NCBI GenBank assembly: GCA_002790835.1
Contig: PFVX01000079.1
Location: forward strand, 197,621-261,620
From: a bacterium CG_4_9_14_3_um_filter_65_15
GTDB lineage: Bacteria; Krumholzibacteriota; Krumholzibacteriia; LZORAL124-64-63
DNA length: 64,000 bases
Reading direction: 5' to 3'
Part shown: one piece after another, positions 51,546-61,223 of the stretch
Numbering within the stretch: the stretch's first letter is position 1
How the letters are laid out: every line of letters begins with the position of its first letter
Program-made: the position numbers and the translations under genes
The notes under the pieces: generated by a model
Databases searched by the model: none
Seen by the model: the letters and a program-made list of their open reading frames with translations, nothing else
What the model was told of the DNA's origin: nothing

Positions 51546-53090
51546 TCAGCGGAAGATGGCTCCCATGCGGGCGGCGGCCTCCGGACTCAGGTGCACCTTG
51601 TCCACGGTGGTCTTGGTCTGGATTCCCGTGCCGTAGGTCGGATCCCACGACAGCGCACCGACGTTCACCAGGGGCACCGAGGTATCCAGGATGTCGTTCA
51701 GCACGGTGAGGAATTCGTTGGCGACCACACCGTAACCCTTGTTGTTGGGGTGGACCCCGTCGAGGGAGAACAGGGTGGCCGCGGCCGCGGCCACAATGTC
51801 TCCTTCGAACTGGGGCAGCAGCAACATGAAGTTGACCGCGGCGGTGGGGCCGTAGGCGCTGGTCCCGCCGGAGATCTCCGCCATCAGGGCGTTCATGTCG
51901 ACCACTTCCACCTGGGCATATCCGCTGGCGGTGACGCTGGCGGCCACGCCGGCGATGATCTGGTTGTATCCTCCGACGGCTCCGGCCACCGTAGTCACTT
52001 CGTCACCGGTCAGGGTGTAATTGGACGGCACTGCGTCGGTCAGGGGGTTGGCGGTGGCGGCCCAGCTCAGCACCGGGAAGGTGAAGAGCTCGACGTCGTC
52101 TTCCGCGTACCCCGCGGGCCAGGCGGGCGCGCCGACCGCGGCCAGGAACGTGGTCTCGTCGATGAAGTAGGGAATGCTCGTGATGCTGGGGATGTTGGCC
52201 GCCAGGATCAACGGCGCCCAGCCCGTGGACTGCACCATGCCGCCGGCCAGCAGCTGCATCATCTCGCTGTACTGCGCCTGGAAGGTGCCGGTGGTGGTGA
52301 TGTTCTCACCGAGCAGGGGGTTGTCGCCGACCACCGGGTTGCCGCCCAATGCGCCACCCAGGACGTCGTTGTTGCCGATCCAGACCGTGGCCAGAGAGGG
52401 ACCCTTGGCGATGGCCTGGCGGGCCATGGATGCGGTCTGATAGGTGATGGTCTTGGGTTGCCCGGTCAGGTCGGACACCACGGCCTCGGTTTCGGTGTTG
52501 CCGAAGAAGGTGGCGCGGTTGATGAAGTCGAAGAACGGGTTCGGGGATCCGTAGGGCGCGCCGTAGCTGGAAGCGCTGTCGGACGTGTTCAGGACTTCCC
52601 ACAATCGGGCACCCGGGACGCCCAGGTTGTGGTAGGGCGTGGGCACGGTGGCGGCCAGCAGCAGGCTCGGCACACTCACCAATGGTGTGTTCTCCCAGTT
52701 CAACCCACCGGTGTCGGTGTCGAAGTACATCACCCCGGCGGCGTTGGCCGGGCTGTCGGGTGTGGAACTGCCCACCCCCGGCCAGGCGATGTAGGGCTCG
52801 CTGAATTCCGAATTCCCGATGCTGTTGTCGAGACCCAGTTGTCCGGCGATCAGGCGGGGATAGCTGTAGTATTGCCCCGTCGGCATCCCGAAGCTGGTGA
52901 ACCCCACCAGGCCGGCGTCCTGGTAGCCCGCGGTCAGGCTGTTGCCCAAGGCGACGTACTTTCCGAAGACTTCCTCGCCCTGCGGTGCACGCAAGGTTGT
53001 GGGATGGCTGGGGTCGTCAGGTGAACATCCGGCCAGCACGAAGGCCAGCAGGAGGGTGATCGCAACGGTCAGAATCTGATTCTTCTTCAT
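51546..53090 (-). CDS. SGNH/GDSL-type hydrolase lipoprotein
   Basis: 514 residues from the ATG at 53090, 9 nt after GGAGG. Lipobox VLAGC. The GDSL block is YVALGNSLTAGY with the nucleophile Ser; block III Asn is in WIGNNDVLGG, and the Asp-x-x-His pair is LDGVHPNNKGY near residue 430. Much longer than typical 200-residue esterases, with an insertion between blocks I and III. Probably an outer-membrane-attached esterase or lipase. It lies 15 nt behind a FadL-type porin, suggesting hydrolysis and uptake of lipid substrates as a pair. Confidence 0.8.
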   Translation of the reverse strand: MKKNQILTVAITLLLAFVLAGCSPDDPSHPTTLRAPQGEEVFGKYVALGNSLTAGYQDAGLVGFTSFGMPTGQYYSYPRLIAGQLGLDNSIGNSEFSEPYIAWPGVGSSTPDSPANAAGVMYFDTDTGGLNWENTPLVSVPSLLLAATVPTPYHNLGVPGARLWEVLNTSDSASSYGAPYGSPNPFFDFINRATFFGNTETEAVVSDLTGQPKTITYQTASMARQAIAKGPSLATVWIGNNDVLGGALGGNPVVGDNPLLGENITTTGTFQAQYSEMMQLLAGGMVQSTGWAPLILAANIPSITSIPYFIDETTFLAAVGAPAWPAGYAEDDVELFTFPVLSWAATANPLTDAVPSNYTLTGDEVTTVAGAVGGYNQIIAGVAASVTASGYAQVEVVDMNALMAEISGGTSAYGPTAAVNFMLLLPQFEGDIVAAAAATLFSLDGVHPNNKGYGVVANEFLTVLNDILDTSVPLVNVGALSWDPTYGTGIQTKTTVDKVHLSPEAAARMGAIFR

Positions 53091-53105
53091 TTCCTGCACC
53101 TCCTT

Positions 53106-54416
53106 CTAGAAGTGATAGCCGAAGCCCACGCCAAGGATGTTGGCCACGGATGAGTAGGTCCCCACGGGGTAGGCGGGGTCGGGATTGGCACGGTTGCCGT
53201 TTTCGATGTTGGTGCGTTCGTCGCCGATCACGGCCATGTAACTCACGGTCACGTCGTAGTTGCCGGATTTGTAGGCGAACCCCAGCGAGTAGTCCTGACG
53301 GTCGCTGTCCGGGAGCAGGGGGCTGACCGCGGCCAGGGGCTGCGGAGTTGTGTCGTAAACGTAGCCGGCCATGAGCTTGATCTGGTCCGGTTTCCAGTCG
53401 TATTCCACACCGCAGCGGAGTTGCCAGGCGTCTTCGTAGTTGAATTCGATCGCCTGGTCCAGGTCGTCGTTGGTGAAATCCAGCCTGAGCTCGTCGAAGT
53501 GGTCCCAGCCGAAATAGACGTAATCCACTTCGCCCCGGAGCTTCTCGCTGAAGCGGTAGGAGACGGCGGCGGATTTGATGGAGGGCAGCTTGAACTGGGA
53601 CGAAATCGTCTGGTCCGATCCGCCCAGGCCGGCCAGCAGCTGGCTGGACCATGCATAACCGTCCTGGCCGGGAGCGATGACGTTGGCCAGGGTGGCGTCC
53701 TTGTTCTCGTAGTTCATGGTCTTGGCCATGTGGTACATGAGTCCGAAGGAGAGCTTGTCGTTGGGCCTGAACATCACGCCCATGGAGGGGGTGATGTCCG
53801 GTTCGCTGGTACCGCTGATCTCGGTGTCCAGGGCGTTGATGCCCAAGGTGGGGTGCAGGGTGTTGCGGTGAAGCTCCAGCTTCTGCACGGCCACGTCCAG
53901 ACCCACGGCCACGGCCAGGACTTCGTCGCACATGGCGAAGGACAGGGCCGGTGTCACGTAGATGGTCTGGATCTGCACGTCGTAACTGACCTGGCGGCCG
54001 ATCCAGGTCTCGGGATCCTGCCATTTGACACCCAGGCCGAAGGGCGCGTAGACCCCGACGCCGAAGGCCGTGTCGTTTGTCAAATGCGTGGTGTAGTAGG
54101 TCCCCGGAGAAATGTAGGTCTTGCTCTTGGTTTCGCCGGTGGCAGTTCCGCCCGAAAGGTCGGTCGCCTCGGAAAACTTGATTTTGGGGGCGATACCGAA
54201 AATGTTGACGTCGAGGTTGGACCCGGACAGGAAGCTGATACCGGCCGGGTTGTAGAACATGGCCGAGCCGTCGTCGGCTGTGGCGGTAAAGGCACAGCCC
54301 ATGGCGGTGGCCCGCGAACCGGCCTCGTAGATGCTGAAGCCGGCGGCAGCGGCCAACTGGGGCAGGACCATGGCAAGTCCCAACACCAGCAGCACGAAGG
54401 TCATGTTTCTGCGCAT
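53106..54416 (-). CDS. OmpP1/FadL family outer-membrane transporter
   Basis: 436 residues from the ATG at 54416 (AGGAGG at 4-5 nt); the track's 652-residue ORF runs into the divergent gene. Signal peptide FVLLVLGLAMVLPQLAAAA, then the FadL plug motif GFSIYEAGSRATAMGCAFTATADDGSAMFYNPAGIS. Repeated barrel strands with tall loops end in VGFGYHF with terminal Phe. It imports hydrophobic compounds (fatty acids, aromatics). First gene of a two-gene operon with the GDSL lipoprotein. Confidence 0.92.
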   Translation of the reverse strand: MRRNMTFVLLVLGLAMVLPQLAAAAGFSIYEAGSRATAMGCAFTATADDGSAMFYNPAGISFLSGSNLDVNIFGIAPKIKFSEATDLSGGTATGETKSKTYISPGTYYTTHLTNDTAFGVGVYAPFGLGVKWQDPETWIGRQVSYDVQIQTIYVTPALSFAMCDEVLAVAVGLDVAVQKLELHRNTLHPTLGINALDTEISGTSEPDITPSMGVMFRPNDKLSFGLMYHMAKTMNYENKDATLANVIAPGQDGYAWSSQLLAGLGGSDQTISSQFKLPSIKSAAVSYRFSEKLRGEVDYVYFGWDHFDELRLDFTNDDLDQAIEFNYEDAWQLRCGVEYDWKPDQIKLMAGYVYDTTPQPLAAVSPLLPDSDRQDYSLGFAYKSGNYDVTVSYMAVIGDERTNIENGNRANPDPAYPVGTYSSVANILGVGFGYHF

Positions 54417-54588
54417 AACGCCTCCTCTGACAGGGGAATGATATCGCCTTGCAGGATCGCTTGCGATTTGGTCATAAAGGTGGACGAACCCTACCACATC
54501 CGTTCGGTGGTGCAACGGGAATTTCAATTCCCACGGTCCCTCGTCCCGTTGGGCGGGAACCATCCTGTCGCAGGAGAGTTTGAGGGAC

Positions 54589-55200
54589 ATGCGCCCCGCC
54601 GACCCCTGGAGATGGCCCTCCTGCTTCACCGCCGCCCTCCTGGTCCTCGGGGTTCTTTTCCTGCTGCCCCGCTCCTGGATTTTCCTGTTGCCCGGGACTC
54701 CCCACCTCATTCCGATCAGCCCCCGATCCGGCGGTGGCCGCTGGCTGGTCCTGCAGCCTGCGCCCGAGATCGAAGTCGTTCCCTTGCACACCCCTGCGAA
54801 GGAGACAGCGACCCCGCGCCCGCGGGAGAATCTCTTCGAGGCGGCGGACTGGTGGCGATCCGGTGTGGTGGTCGGGATCACCGCCGAAGGTGCGGCCCCG
54901 GTAGCGGGGTCAGCTCCGACCACGAAGCTCGACAGCCTCCAGGTGGCCCTGGATCTGCTGGGGTTCACCCCCGGTCTGCCGGCTGGCGCGCGGCCCGAAA
55001 GTCTCCTGGCCTCCCTGCTCAGGCTGCTGCGACTTGAGGACGGGTTGCGCTTCGACGAACTCAAACCCTACCTGCACGCCCTGTCCCGTTCCGCAGCGTA
55101 CGCCGACATCATGTCCCGGTCCGCGGATATGTTCGGGGATTTCCTGGACCAGGAGATCATGGTCACGCCCCGGGCCGAGAAACGGGGCGAATCGCCTTGA
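54589..55200 (+). CDS. Unrecognised membrane-anchored protein
   Basis: 203 residues; start is ATG 54589 (GAGGG upstream) or TTG 54580. One N-terminal hydrophobic segment (FTAALLVLGVLFLLPRSWIFLLPG) and a Pro-rich linker lead to an alpha-helical domain (LDSLQVALDLLGFTPGL, SLLASLLRLLRLEDGLRF, SAAYADIMSRSADMFGDFLDQ). No known family is recognised. It lies 64 nt before the STAS gene on the same strand and diverges from the FadL gene, so it may belong to the STAS-PrsW unit. Confidence 0.6.
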   Translation: MRPADPWRWPSCFTAALLVLGVLFLLPRSWIFLLPGTPHLIPISPRSGGGRWLVLQPAPEIEVVPLHTPAKETATPRPRENLFEAADWWRSGVVVGITAEGAAPVAGSAPTTKLDSLQVALDLLGFTPGLPAGARPESLLASLLRLLRLEDGLRFDELKPYLHALSRSAAYADIMSRSADMFGDFLDQEIMVTPRAEKRGESP

Positions 55201-55264
55201 ATTCCCCGAAGTGGTGACTCAGAATGCCCCGACATGGCCCTGCAGGGGGGCGAAAGGGGTGTGC

Positions 55265-55549
55265 ATGTTCGCAATGACAAACCGGCCGGACGGCTCATGG
55301 CTCATGTCGGGCCGTCTCGACGCCGGCGCCGCCGAACAGGCCCGCTCCACCCTGGGTGCGATATCCGATACCTGCCGCCTCGATTGCTCCGAACTCGACT
55401 ACATCGCCAGCGTCGGCCTGGGACTGCTGGCCGCCACCCAGAAACGGCTGCTGGACCGGGGCTCGGAGCTCATCCTGACCAACCTGAGTCCCCACCTGCG
55501 CGAGGTGTTCCAGCTTTCCGGCTTCGAAAGCGTCTTCCGCCTTGAATGA
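55265..55549 (+). CDS. STAS-domain protein (anti-sigma factor antagonist type)
   Basis: 94 residues, a complete single STAS domain. LMSGRLDAGAAEQARSTL, DCSELDYIASVGLGLLAATQKRL and LILTNLSPHLREVFQLSGFESVFRL follow the SpoIIAA pattern. The phosphorylation position (usually DSSG) reads ASVG here; the Ser lies one position earlier. It could control an anti-sigma factor or a similar kinase not seen in the window. It overlaps the PrsW gene by 8 nt. Confidence 0.82.
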   Translation: MFAMTNRPDGSWLMSGRLDAGAAEQARSTLGAISDTCRLDCSELDYIASVGLGLLAATQKRLLDRGSELILTNLSPHLREVFQLSGFESVFRLE

Positions 55550-56588
55550 CCTGTTGGCAATCGGGCTCGATCCCGTCACCCGGATTCTGATTGCCCTGGG
55601 TCCCATCCTGTTGCTGGTCGGTGCGTTCTATCTCCTGGACTCCCACCGCCTGGTCAGCCCGCGCCAGTTGCTTCAGGCCCTGCTGGCTGGAGGGGTGTGC
55701 GCCGGTGCAGGATTTGTCCTCAACAACCTCCTGCTGCGGCTTTCCGGACTGTCGCTGCTGGCATTTGCCATCATGGTCGCTCCGGTGGTCGAGGAACTTC
55801 TCAAGGCCGCATTCGGAGCCTGGCTGGTGCGGACAGGCCGGGTCGGATTCCTCATCGACGCAGCTCTGCTGGGCTTCGCTACCGGGGCCGGATTCGCCCT
55901 GGTGGAAAACATCTACTACCTGAATATGCTGGCGCGGTCGGACCTGCTGGTGTGGTCGGTGCGCGGTCTGGGCACCGCGGTCATGCACGGCGGCACCACG
56001 GCCATCTTCACGGTGATCTACTTCGGGATAACCCGCGGCAGGGGTGACCGCAGGCCCGGGGTGGCGGCGTTGGCGGTGGCCATCCTGCTGCACGGTCTGT
56101 TCAACCGGTTCCTGGTCCATCCGCTCTGGACCACCGCCGTGGCGATCCTTGTTGTGCCGCCTCTGCTCGCTGTTGCGTACAGGGTCGGCGAGCATCGCCT
56201 GCAGAACTGGTTGGGCACGGGCATGGACCGGGACCTGAAACTCCTGAGGCTGATCCGCAGCGGGGAGGTCGGCAGCTCTCCTCTCGGCCGGTACCTGCAG
56301 GAATTGCGGTCGCGCCTGGGTCCCGCCCGCGCGGTGGATGCTTTCTGTCTCCTGCGCCTGCAGGCCGAGTTGAACCTGGTTGTGCAGGGGGGGCTGTTGC
56401 TGCGGCAGAACGGACTGAAGGCGGAGTTGCCGGCGGAGGTGGGGGAGAAAATGGTCGAGTCCAGCCGGTTGCAACGCAGCCTGGGTCCGACCGGCCGTTT
56501 GGCCCTGCGCCAGGTCAGCCCATGGGACGGCGGCCACCCTTGGCAGTTGCGCAAGCTGGAACAATGGCGGCAGGAAATCCCCTCATAG
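55542..56588 (+). CDS. PrsW-type intramembrane metalloprotease with C-terminal cytoplasmic extension
   Basis: 348 residues starting at TTG 55542, within the STAS gene end. About eight hydrophobic helices carry the CAAX/PrsW motifs: VAPVVEELLKAAFG (EExxK), GFATGAGFALVENIYYL, TAVMHGGTTA and VAILLHGLFNRF. The last 120 residues are a soluble domain (LQNWLGTGMDRDLKLLRLI...VEKMVESSRLQR-like) not present in B. subtilis PrsW, which cleaves the anti-sigma factor RsiW. Coupling with a STAS protein suggests a regulatory proteolysis role (inference). Its stop overlaps the convergent gene by 6 nt. Confidence 0.82.
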   Translation: MNDLLAIGLDPVTRILIALGPILLLVGAFYLLDSHRLVSPRQLLQALLAGGVCAGAGFVLNNLLLRLSGLSLLAFAIMVAPVVEELLKAAFGAWLVRTGRVGFLIDAALLGFATGAGFALVENIYYLNMLARSDLLVWSVRGLGTAVMHGGTTAIFTVIYFGITRGRGDRRPGVAALAVAILLHGLFNRFLVHPLWTTAVAILVVPPLLAVAYRVGEHRLQNWLGTGMDRDLKLLRLIRSGEVGSSPLGRYLQELRSRLGPARAVDAFCLLRLQAELNLVVQGGLLLRQNGLKAELPAEVGEKMVESSRLQRSLGPTGRLALRQVSPWDGGHPWQLRKLEQWRQEIPS

Positions 56589-59500
56589 GTGTCGCACGAG
56601 GCCGCCCCCGGTCGGATCCACCCGGAATCCGTGCTTTTCATAAAACCGGCGCAGGAAGAACTGGGTGCGGATCGTCCGCACTCCCGCCGCCTTCATGCGG
56701 ATGGAGAATTCGTCCATGATGCCGGCGGCTATCCCGCGCTCGGCAAGGGCCCGATTCACGACCACCCCGTCCAGGAACACCGTCTCCTCGTCCAGGGGCC
56801 GGAACAGGGCTCCGGCGACGATCTGTTCGGACTGGTCCAGGACCACCAGGTGACGATCCTGCGGGCTGACGGTTTTGGGGAATCCGGCCTGCAGAAAGAG
56901 CCGGTAGAGGAAACCCACCTCGGAGGGAGAGGTCGGCTCGCCCACCGTGTAGACGATCCCCTTGCGGTCGGTCATGGTCGAGTGCACCACGACCTTGCTG
57001 TGACCCGCCTCGCCGAGTGTCTTGATCTCCACCCGTTGATCCCTGGTCCAGTGGGGGAACGCCATGCGTGTGAAGGCCAGACGCTCGTCGGGACCGGTCA
57101 ACTCGGATTGGAGTTCCGACAGTTCCACCATGCTCGAGGCGCGACGGTCCGGCGTCCGGTGCATGTGCTCCAGCAGGCGGCCGAACAGGGTCTCCGCCTT
57201 GCCCCCCAACCGGTGGAAGATGGTGCGCCGGTAGAGGGTGAACCGGGCGATCTCGGGCAGGCGGTCCAACCGGTAGAGGCTGAGGAGTTCCTGCACGATC
57301 TCCAGCCGGGCCTGGATCGGGGCTTCGGGGTTGATCCGATCCCACTCGTCATATCGCTCGATGGCGCCCTCGATGGCCAGGGGCGGGTGGTACCCGGCCT
57401 CGAGTCGCTCCAGGAACGCGGTCAGATCCTGGGTGAATTCCGGCCACATGGCGGTCGCGACAGCAGCGGAATCGGCCTGCAAAGAGGCGGAAAATTCGCC
57501 CAGCCAACGACCGGCCTCATCCATGCCCAGGGCTTCCACCACGGCGTCGAACAGCCAGGTTTTGTCGATGTAGAAATCCGTCCAGGGGTAGTGGCAGAGG
57601 GTGTGGTGGAGCATGTTGCGCCACAGGGGACGCAACAGGCTCAAGGGCCCGTCGTAGGGTTGCCATCCGGTCAGATTGTTCAGAAGCGCCCCGGTGCGGA
57701 AGTCGGGTTCGGGAACCACGATATTGTAGGGGCTGATGCGACCGGGAATGATGCGACGGCCGCTGTGCTGCCAGCCCCGGATCACGACGCTCATGGCCCG
57801 CACCAGAAGCTGGCGCCAGCGCATGCGCGACGGCAGGCGCGTGCCGGGACCGCGCGTGCTGCTGAACTCCCGGATCTTTTCCCATACCGTCAGGTCGCTG
57901 GTGTAGGCCATGGTCAGCGCGCCCAGGTCGGTACGGCTGCTGCCGAAGACCGGGACGACAGGGCGCTCCTCCGTGCAGCCGCTCAAGGTCAGGTACCAGT
58001 TGACGGTCTCTTCGATCGATTCCTCTTCGAGGTTGTGGAAAAGGATCAACTGCAGATCGAAGTGCTTGCCGGTCTGGGTGTTGATGCTGACCCGGAACCG
58101 CGAGTCCTCGAACCGCGAGATGATGCGCGAGACCCAGATCCCACCCGGCCCGATCTCGTCCAGCAGGCTGGCCTCGCCCTCGAAGGCGAGGTAGAGCGAT
58201 TCCCTCAGGAAGGTGGTCCCCACGAGAACGTCCTCCAGCCGGGAGGATTCCCGGGCGTTCAACCCTTCCTGGAAGGCGATCTTCCCCTCCCAGAGGGCAG
58301 GGTCCAGGCCGGCATATCCGGCATGCATACGGGTTTCGAACCATGCCCCGAGTTCCGCCATGATTGTGTCGGCGAGACGGGACAGTTCGGCATCCTCGTG
58401 GTGCCTGATCCAACTGAACAGCTCGGCGCGGATGGCGCTGTAGAATTCGAGATGATAGCGCCCGAAGTCGGCCAGCATGCGCAACAGATCACCGAAAATG
58501 GTGCGGGTCCTGTCGTCGGCGGGCCAGTCCAGCCGGTGCCGGTAATAGGCGAGCCGCTTGCGCAGGGCCGTCAGGTCATGCGGATGCAAACTGGCGTGGC
58601 TGATGGCCTTGAAACTCTCCTGATCCAGGAACGGCAGTCCGGATTCGATGAATACCGGCAGGTGGCGCTGGTAGTCCGGGTGGGGGTCGTCCAGCATCAG
58701 GATCTGGAAGGCCCGGCACCGGACTTCCTGCACCGGATGTTCCGCCAGGGTCTGCAACCGCGACCGGATGACCTCCACCAGCGGGCCATGGGCTCGTTTC
58801 AGCGCCGCATCCAGTTGAAAGATGGCGACGATGGCCGCCTCTGCAGCGCCGAACAGGGCCTGCGTGCACTGGTGGTTGACCTCGGCCAGGGTCGGCTCGA
58901 CGGTGACCGGTACGAGGCATTCCGGGTCGGTTTCTTCGGGACGCACGGGGAGGTGGACGTGGGGGGCTATTCCCTGCAGATCGGTATTCCATCCGGTGCG
59001 GCAGGGACTGAAACGAATCAGGGACGGGTTCGCGATCCACAGCAGAGGGTGCCGCACGAAGAGGCCCAGATCGATGAGCGGTGGAGTGCCGCCGTCCCCG
59101 CCCAGGTCATAACCCAGGTCCCCGATGCGGACCCGGGTCCCGCCCGCCTGGGCGATGGGCAGGGTCTGCCCGTTCCCGGTGTTGATCAGCCGTGGTCCGT
59201 CCGTGGTGATGGCATCCTCGAGCAGGCCGAGATCCCGAAAGAACCACCGGGGAATGCGGACACGTAAACCGTTGCACTCGAGTATCCGGTCGTTGCTGCG
59301 GTACATGTCACCGATGGCGGAAGCGAAATTGGTCTCGATGGTCTTGCGGCGCAAGGACCCTTTGGGAGTCAATTCGCCGTGGTCGGCGCTGAAATCGCGG
59401 TCCAGGATGGCGAAATTCACCACGCGTTCCCAGGGTGAGAGGGCGGAGTTCGACGCGGCGATGATGTGCTGGAAATAATGCCGCCGGCCCTCCTCGTCCT

Positions 59501-61223
59501 GGAGCGATTGCAGGATGTCGTCCGCGGGTTCGGGCACGATGAGCAGGGTGTTGTAGGCCCGGCCGTCTCCGGCCAGGAAAGTGCGCCGGATGCCGGGCAC
59601 CTGCTCGAACAGGCTTTCGACGGCCCGCGGGGCGATGGTCTGCCCCTTGTTGTTCTTGTAGATGTCCTTGATGCGGTCGACGATCTCCAGATGGTTGTCG
59701 CCGGTGCTGCGGAACAGGTCGCCGGTGGCCAACCACCAGTCGTCACTGCGGGGGCGGGGCACCTCGAGCGAACCGTTGGGGGCGGCCGGTTCCAGGTAAC
59801 GGGCGATGTAACAGCCGCTGACCTGAAGCTCTCCGGATTGGGCCAACCGGATCCGGGTGCCGGGCAGGGGAATCCCCACCGAGTCGGGCACGTAATCGTC
59901 GGGCGGGGTCATGGTCAGCCCGCCGGTGCCCTCGGTCATCCCGAATCCGCTGCACAGCTTGATGTCGTGGCGGTGGAAAAACCGGAACACCTTGGGGTCG
60001 AGATAACCGGCGGCCGAAATTCCCCAGCGAAGCCGTGCTCCCACCAGATTCCGCAGGTGGACGCCGAGGTCCTGGTCGGCATCCTCACCACGGGTGATTT
60101 CCCACACCCGTTCGGCGATCTGTTGCCAGCGCACCGGTACGCTGATCAGGCCCGTGGGCGCGACCTTGCCCAGCATGTCGAGCAGGGAGTCGGCGGAGGG
60201 ATTGTCGGCGAAGATGTAGGTGCCTCCCCAGAAGATGCTGCCCAGCATCTCCAGGAAGCGGCCGAAGGTGTGGAACAGCGGCAGATAGCAGAGCAGCACC
60301 TCGTCCCTGCCGACGGTGGGCAGGGCGGCGGCGCGGGCGAAGCGCTTGCTGACCAGGTTGCGCTGGGTGAAGGCCACGCCCTTGGGCAGACCCGTGCTGC
60401 CGGAGGTGAACATCACCGTGGCGGGATCCCTGAGGTTTCGTCGCGGTCGATCACTCAGGATCCCGTCGATTTCCGCGGCGCCCAGCGGGGACCGTTCGGC
60501 CTCCAGCCGCTTGATTCCCGGCCGGCCCACGCGAGGATCCGACATGAGGGTATAAATGACGAAGGGGCGCTTGACCTTGTCCCGCAGGGCGATCAACTGA
60601 TCGAGCCTGTCGGCGTTGTCGCAGATCGCCACGGTCAGCACAAGGCGGTCGAAGATCCACCCCAGGTGCTCTTCCTTGAAGTGGATGTTCAACGGCGCAA
60701 CCAGGATGCCCTCGGTCAGGCAGGCCAGGTCGCATACCGCCGACGCGAGTCCGTTGTTGCACAGGATTCCCACCCGTGGGCCGGGCACGGGGTTGGCGAC
60801 GTCGTCGGCCAGCCGGGGCGGGGGACCGTCCCGCCACAACACCGCTGCGGTGGCGCGGGCCAGTTCCCTGACCCGCAGGAAGCTCCAGTCATCCCGGTCG
60901 GCTCCGATGTGGGTCCGGAAGAGAATGTGGTCGGGAGCCTCGTCGGCTCGCTGTTCCAGGAGATCGCCGAGATCGAACCCGATGGCGTCGACCACCGCCA
61001 GGCACGTTTCGAACCATTCTTCGCGGGCGTCGGCGTCGGGCAGGGCACAAAGGAAGTCGGGCTTGCGGGTAACCCCGAGGAAGCGGCGCAGGGCGGAGGC
61101 CGGCTGGGGCAGCGCGGCGTCGGGAAGGGTGGCGGCGGCCGCAGAGACCAGGTTATGCGCGGCCTCGGCCGTAGCGGGCCCTTGCTCCCAGCCGGCCAGC
61201 AACCGTTCCAGATCCGTGTTCAT
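56583..61223 (-). CDS. Giant fusion: acyl-adenylating (ANL) enzyme - unknown helical region - GNAT acetyltransferase
   Basis: 1546 residues. Residues about 85-660 are an ANL domain of the long-chain acyl-CoA synthetase type: VMFTSGSTGLPKGV (A3, about 270), LLCYLPLFHTFGRFLE, GFGMTEGTGG (A5), TGDLFRS, DRIKDIYKNNKGQTIAP (A8) and TPKGSLRRKTIE (A10). Residues about 680-1380 are unassigned, mostly helical, with conserved-looking patches (RGWQHSGRRIIPGRISPYNIVV; LRPLWRNMLHHTLCHYPWTDFYIDKTWLFDAV). The last 160 residues are GNAT-like (VVNRALAERGIAAGIMDEF, FLRRFYEKHGFRV). The ATG overlaps the response regulator stop (ATGA), so it is in the operon of its own two-component system. Substrates are unknown. 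Confidence 0.8.
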   Translation of the reverse strand: MNTDLERLLAGWEQGPATAEAAHNLVSAAAATLPDAALPQPASALRRFLGVTRKPDFLCALPDADAREEWFETCLAVVDAIGFDLGDLLEQRADEAPDHILFRTHIGADRDDWSFLRVRELARATAAVLWRDGPPPRLADDVANPVPGPRVGILCNNGLASAVCDLACLTEGILVAPLNIHFKEEHLGWIFDRLVLTVAICDNADRLDQLIALRDKVKRPFVIYTLMSDPRVGRPGIKRLEAERSPLGAAEIDGILSDRPRRNLRDPATVMFTSGSTGLPKGVAFTQRNLVSKRFARAAALPTVGRDEVLLCYLPLFHTFGRFLEMLGSIFWGGTYIFADNPSADSLLDMLGKVAPTGLISVPVRWQQIAERVWEITRGEDADQDLGVHLRNLVGARLRWGISAAGYLDPKVFRFFHRHDIKLCSGFGMTEGTGGLTMTPPDDYVPDSVGIPLPGTRIRLAQSGELQVSGCYIARYLEPAAPNGSLEVPRPRSDDWWLATGDLFRSTGDNHLEIVDRIKDIYKNNKGQTIAPRAVESLFEQVPGIRRTFLAGDGRAYNTLLIVPEPADDILQSLQDEEGRRHYFQHIIAASNSALSPWERVVNFAILDRDFSADHGELTPKGSLRRKTIETNFASAIGDMYRSNDRILECNGLRVRIPRWFFRDLGLLEDAITTDGPRLINTGNGQTLPIAQAGGTRVRIGDLGYDLGGDGGTPPLIDLGLFVRHPLLWIANPSLIRFSPCRTGWNTDLQGIAPHVHLPVRPEETDPECLVPVTVEPTLAEVNHQCTQALFGAAEAAIVAIFQLDAALKRAHGPLVEVIRSRLQTLAEHPVQEVRCRAFQILMLDDPHPDYQRHLPVFIESGLPFLDQESFKAISHASLHPHDLTALRKRLAYYRHRLDWPADDRTRTIFGDLLRMLADFGRYHLEFYSAIRAELFSWIRHHEDAELSRLADTIMAELGAWFETRMHAGYAGLDPALWEGKIAFQEGLNARESSRLEDVLVGTTFLRESLYLAFEGEASLLDEIGPGGIWVSRIISRFEDSRFRVSINTQTGKHFDLQLILFHNLEEESIEETVNWYLTLSGCTEERPVVPVFGSSRTDLGALTMAYTSDLTVWEKIREFSSTRGPGTRLPSRMRWRQLLVRAMSVVIRGWQHSGRRIIPGRISPYNIVVPEPDFRTGALLNNLTGWQPYDGPLSLLRPLWRNMLHHTLCHYPWTDFYIDKTWLFDAVVEALGMDEAGRWLGEFSASLQADSAAVATAMWPEFTQDLTAFLERLEAGYHPPLAIEGAIERYDEWDRINPEAPIQARLEIVQELLSLYRLDRLPEIARFTLYRRTIFHRLGGKAETLFGRLLEHMHRTPDRRASSMVELSELQSELTGPDERLAFTRMAFPHWTRDQRVEIKTLGEAGHSKVVVHSTMTDRKGIVYTVGEPTSPSEVGFLYRLFLQAGFPKTVSPQDRHLVVLDQSEQIVAGALFRPLDEETVFLDGVVVNRALAERGIAAGIMDEFSIRMKAAGVRTIRTQFFLRRFYEKHGFRVDPTGGGLVRHL

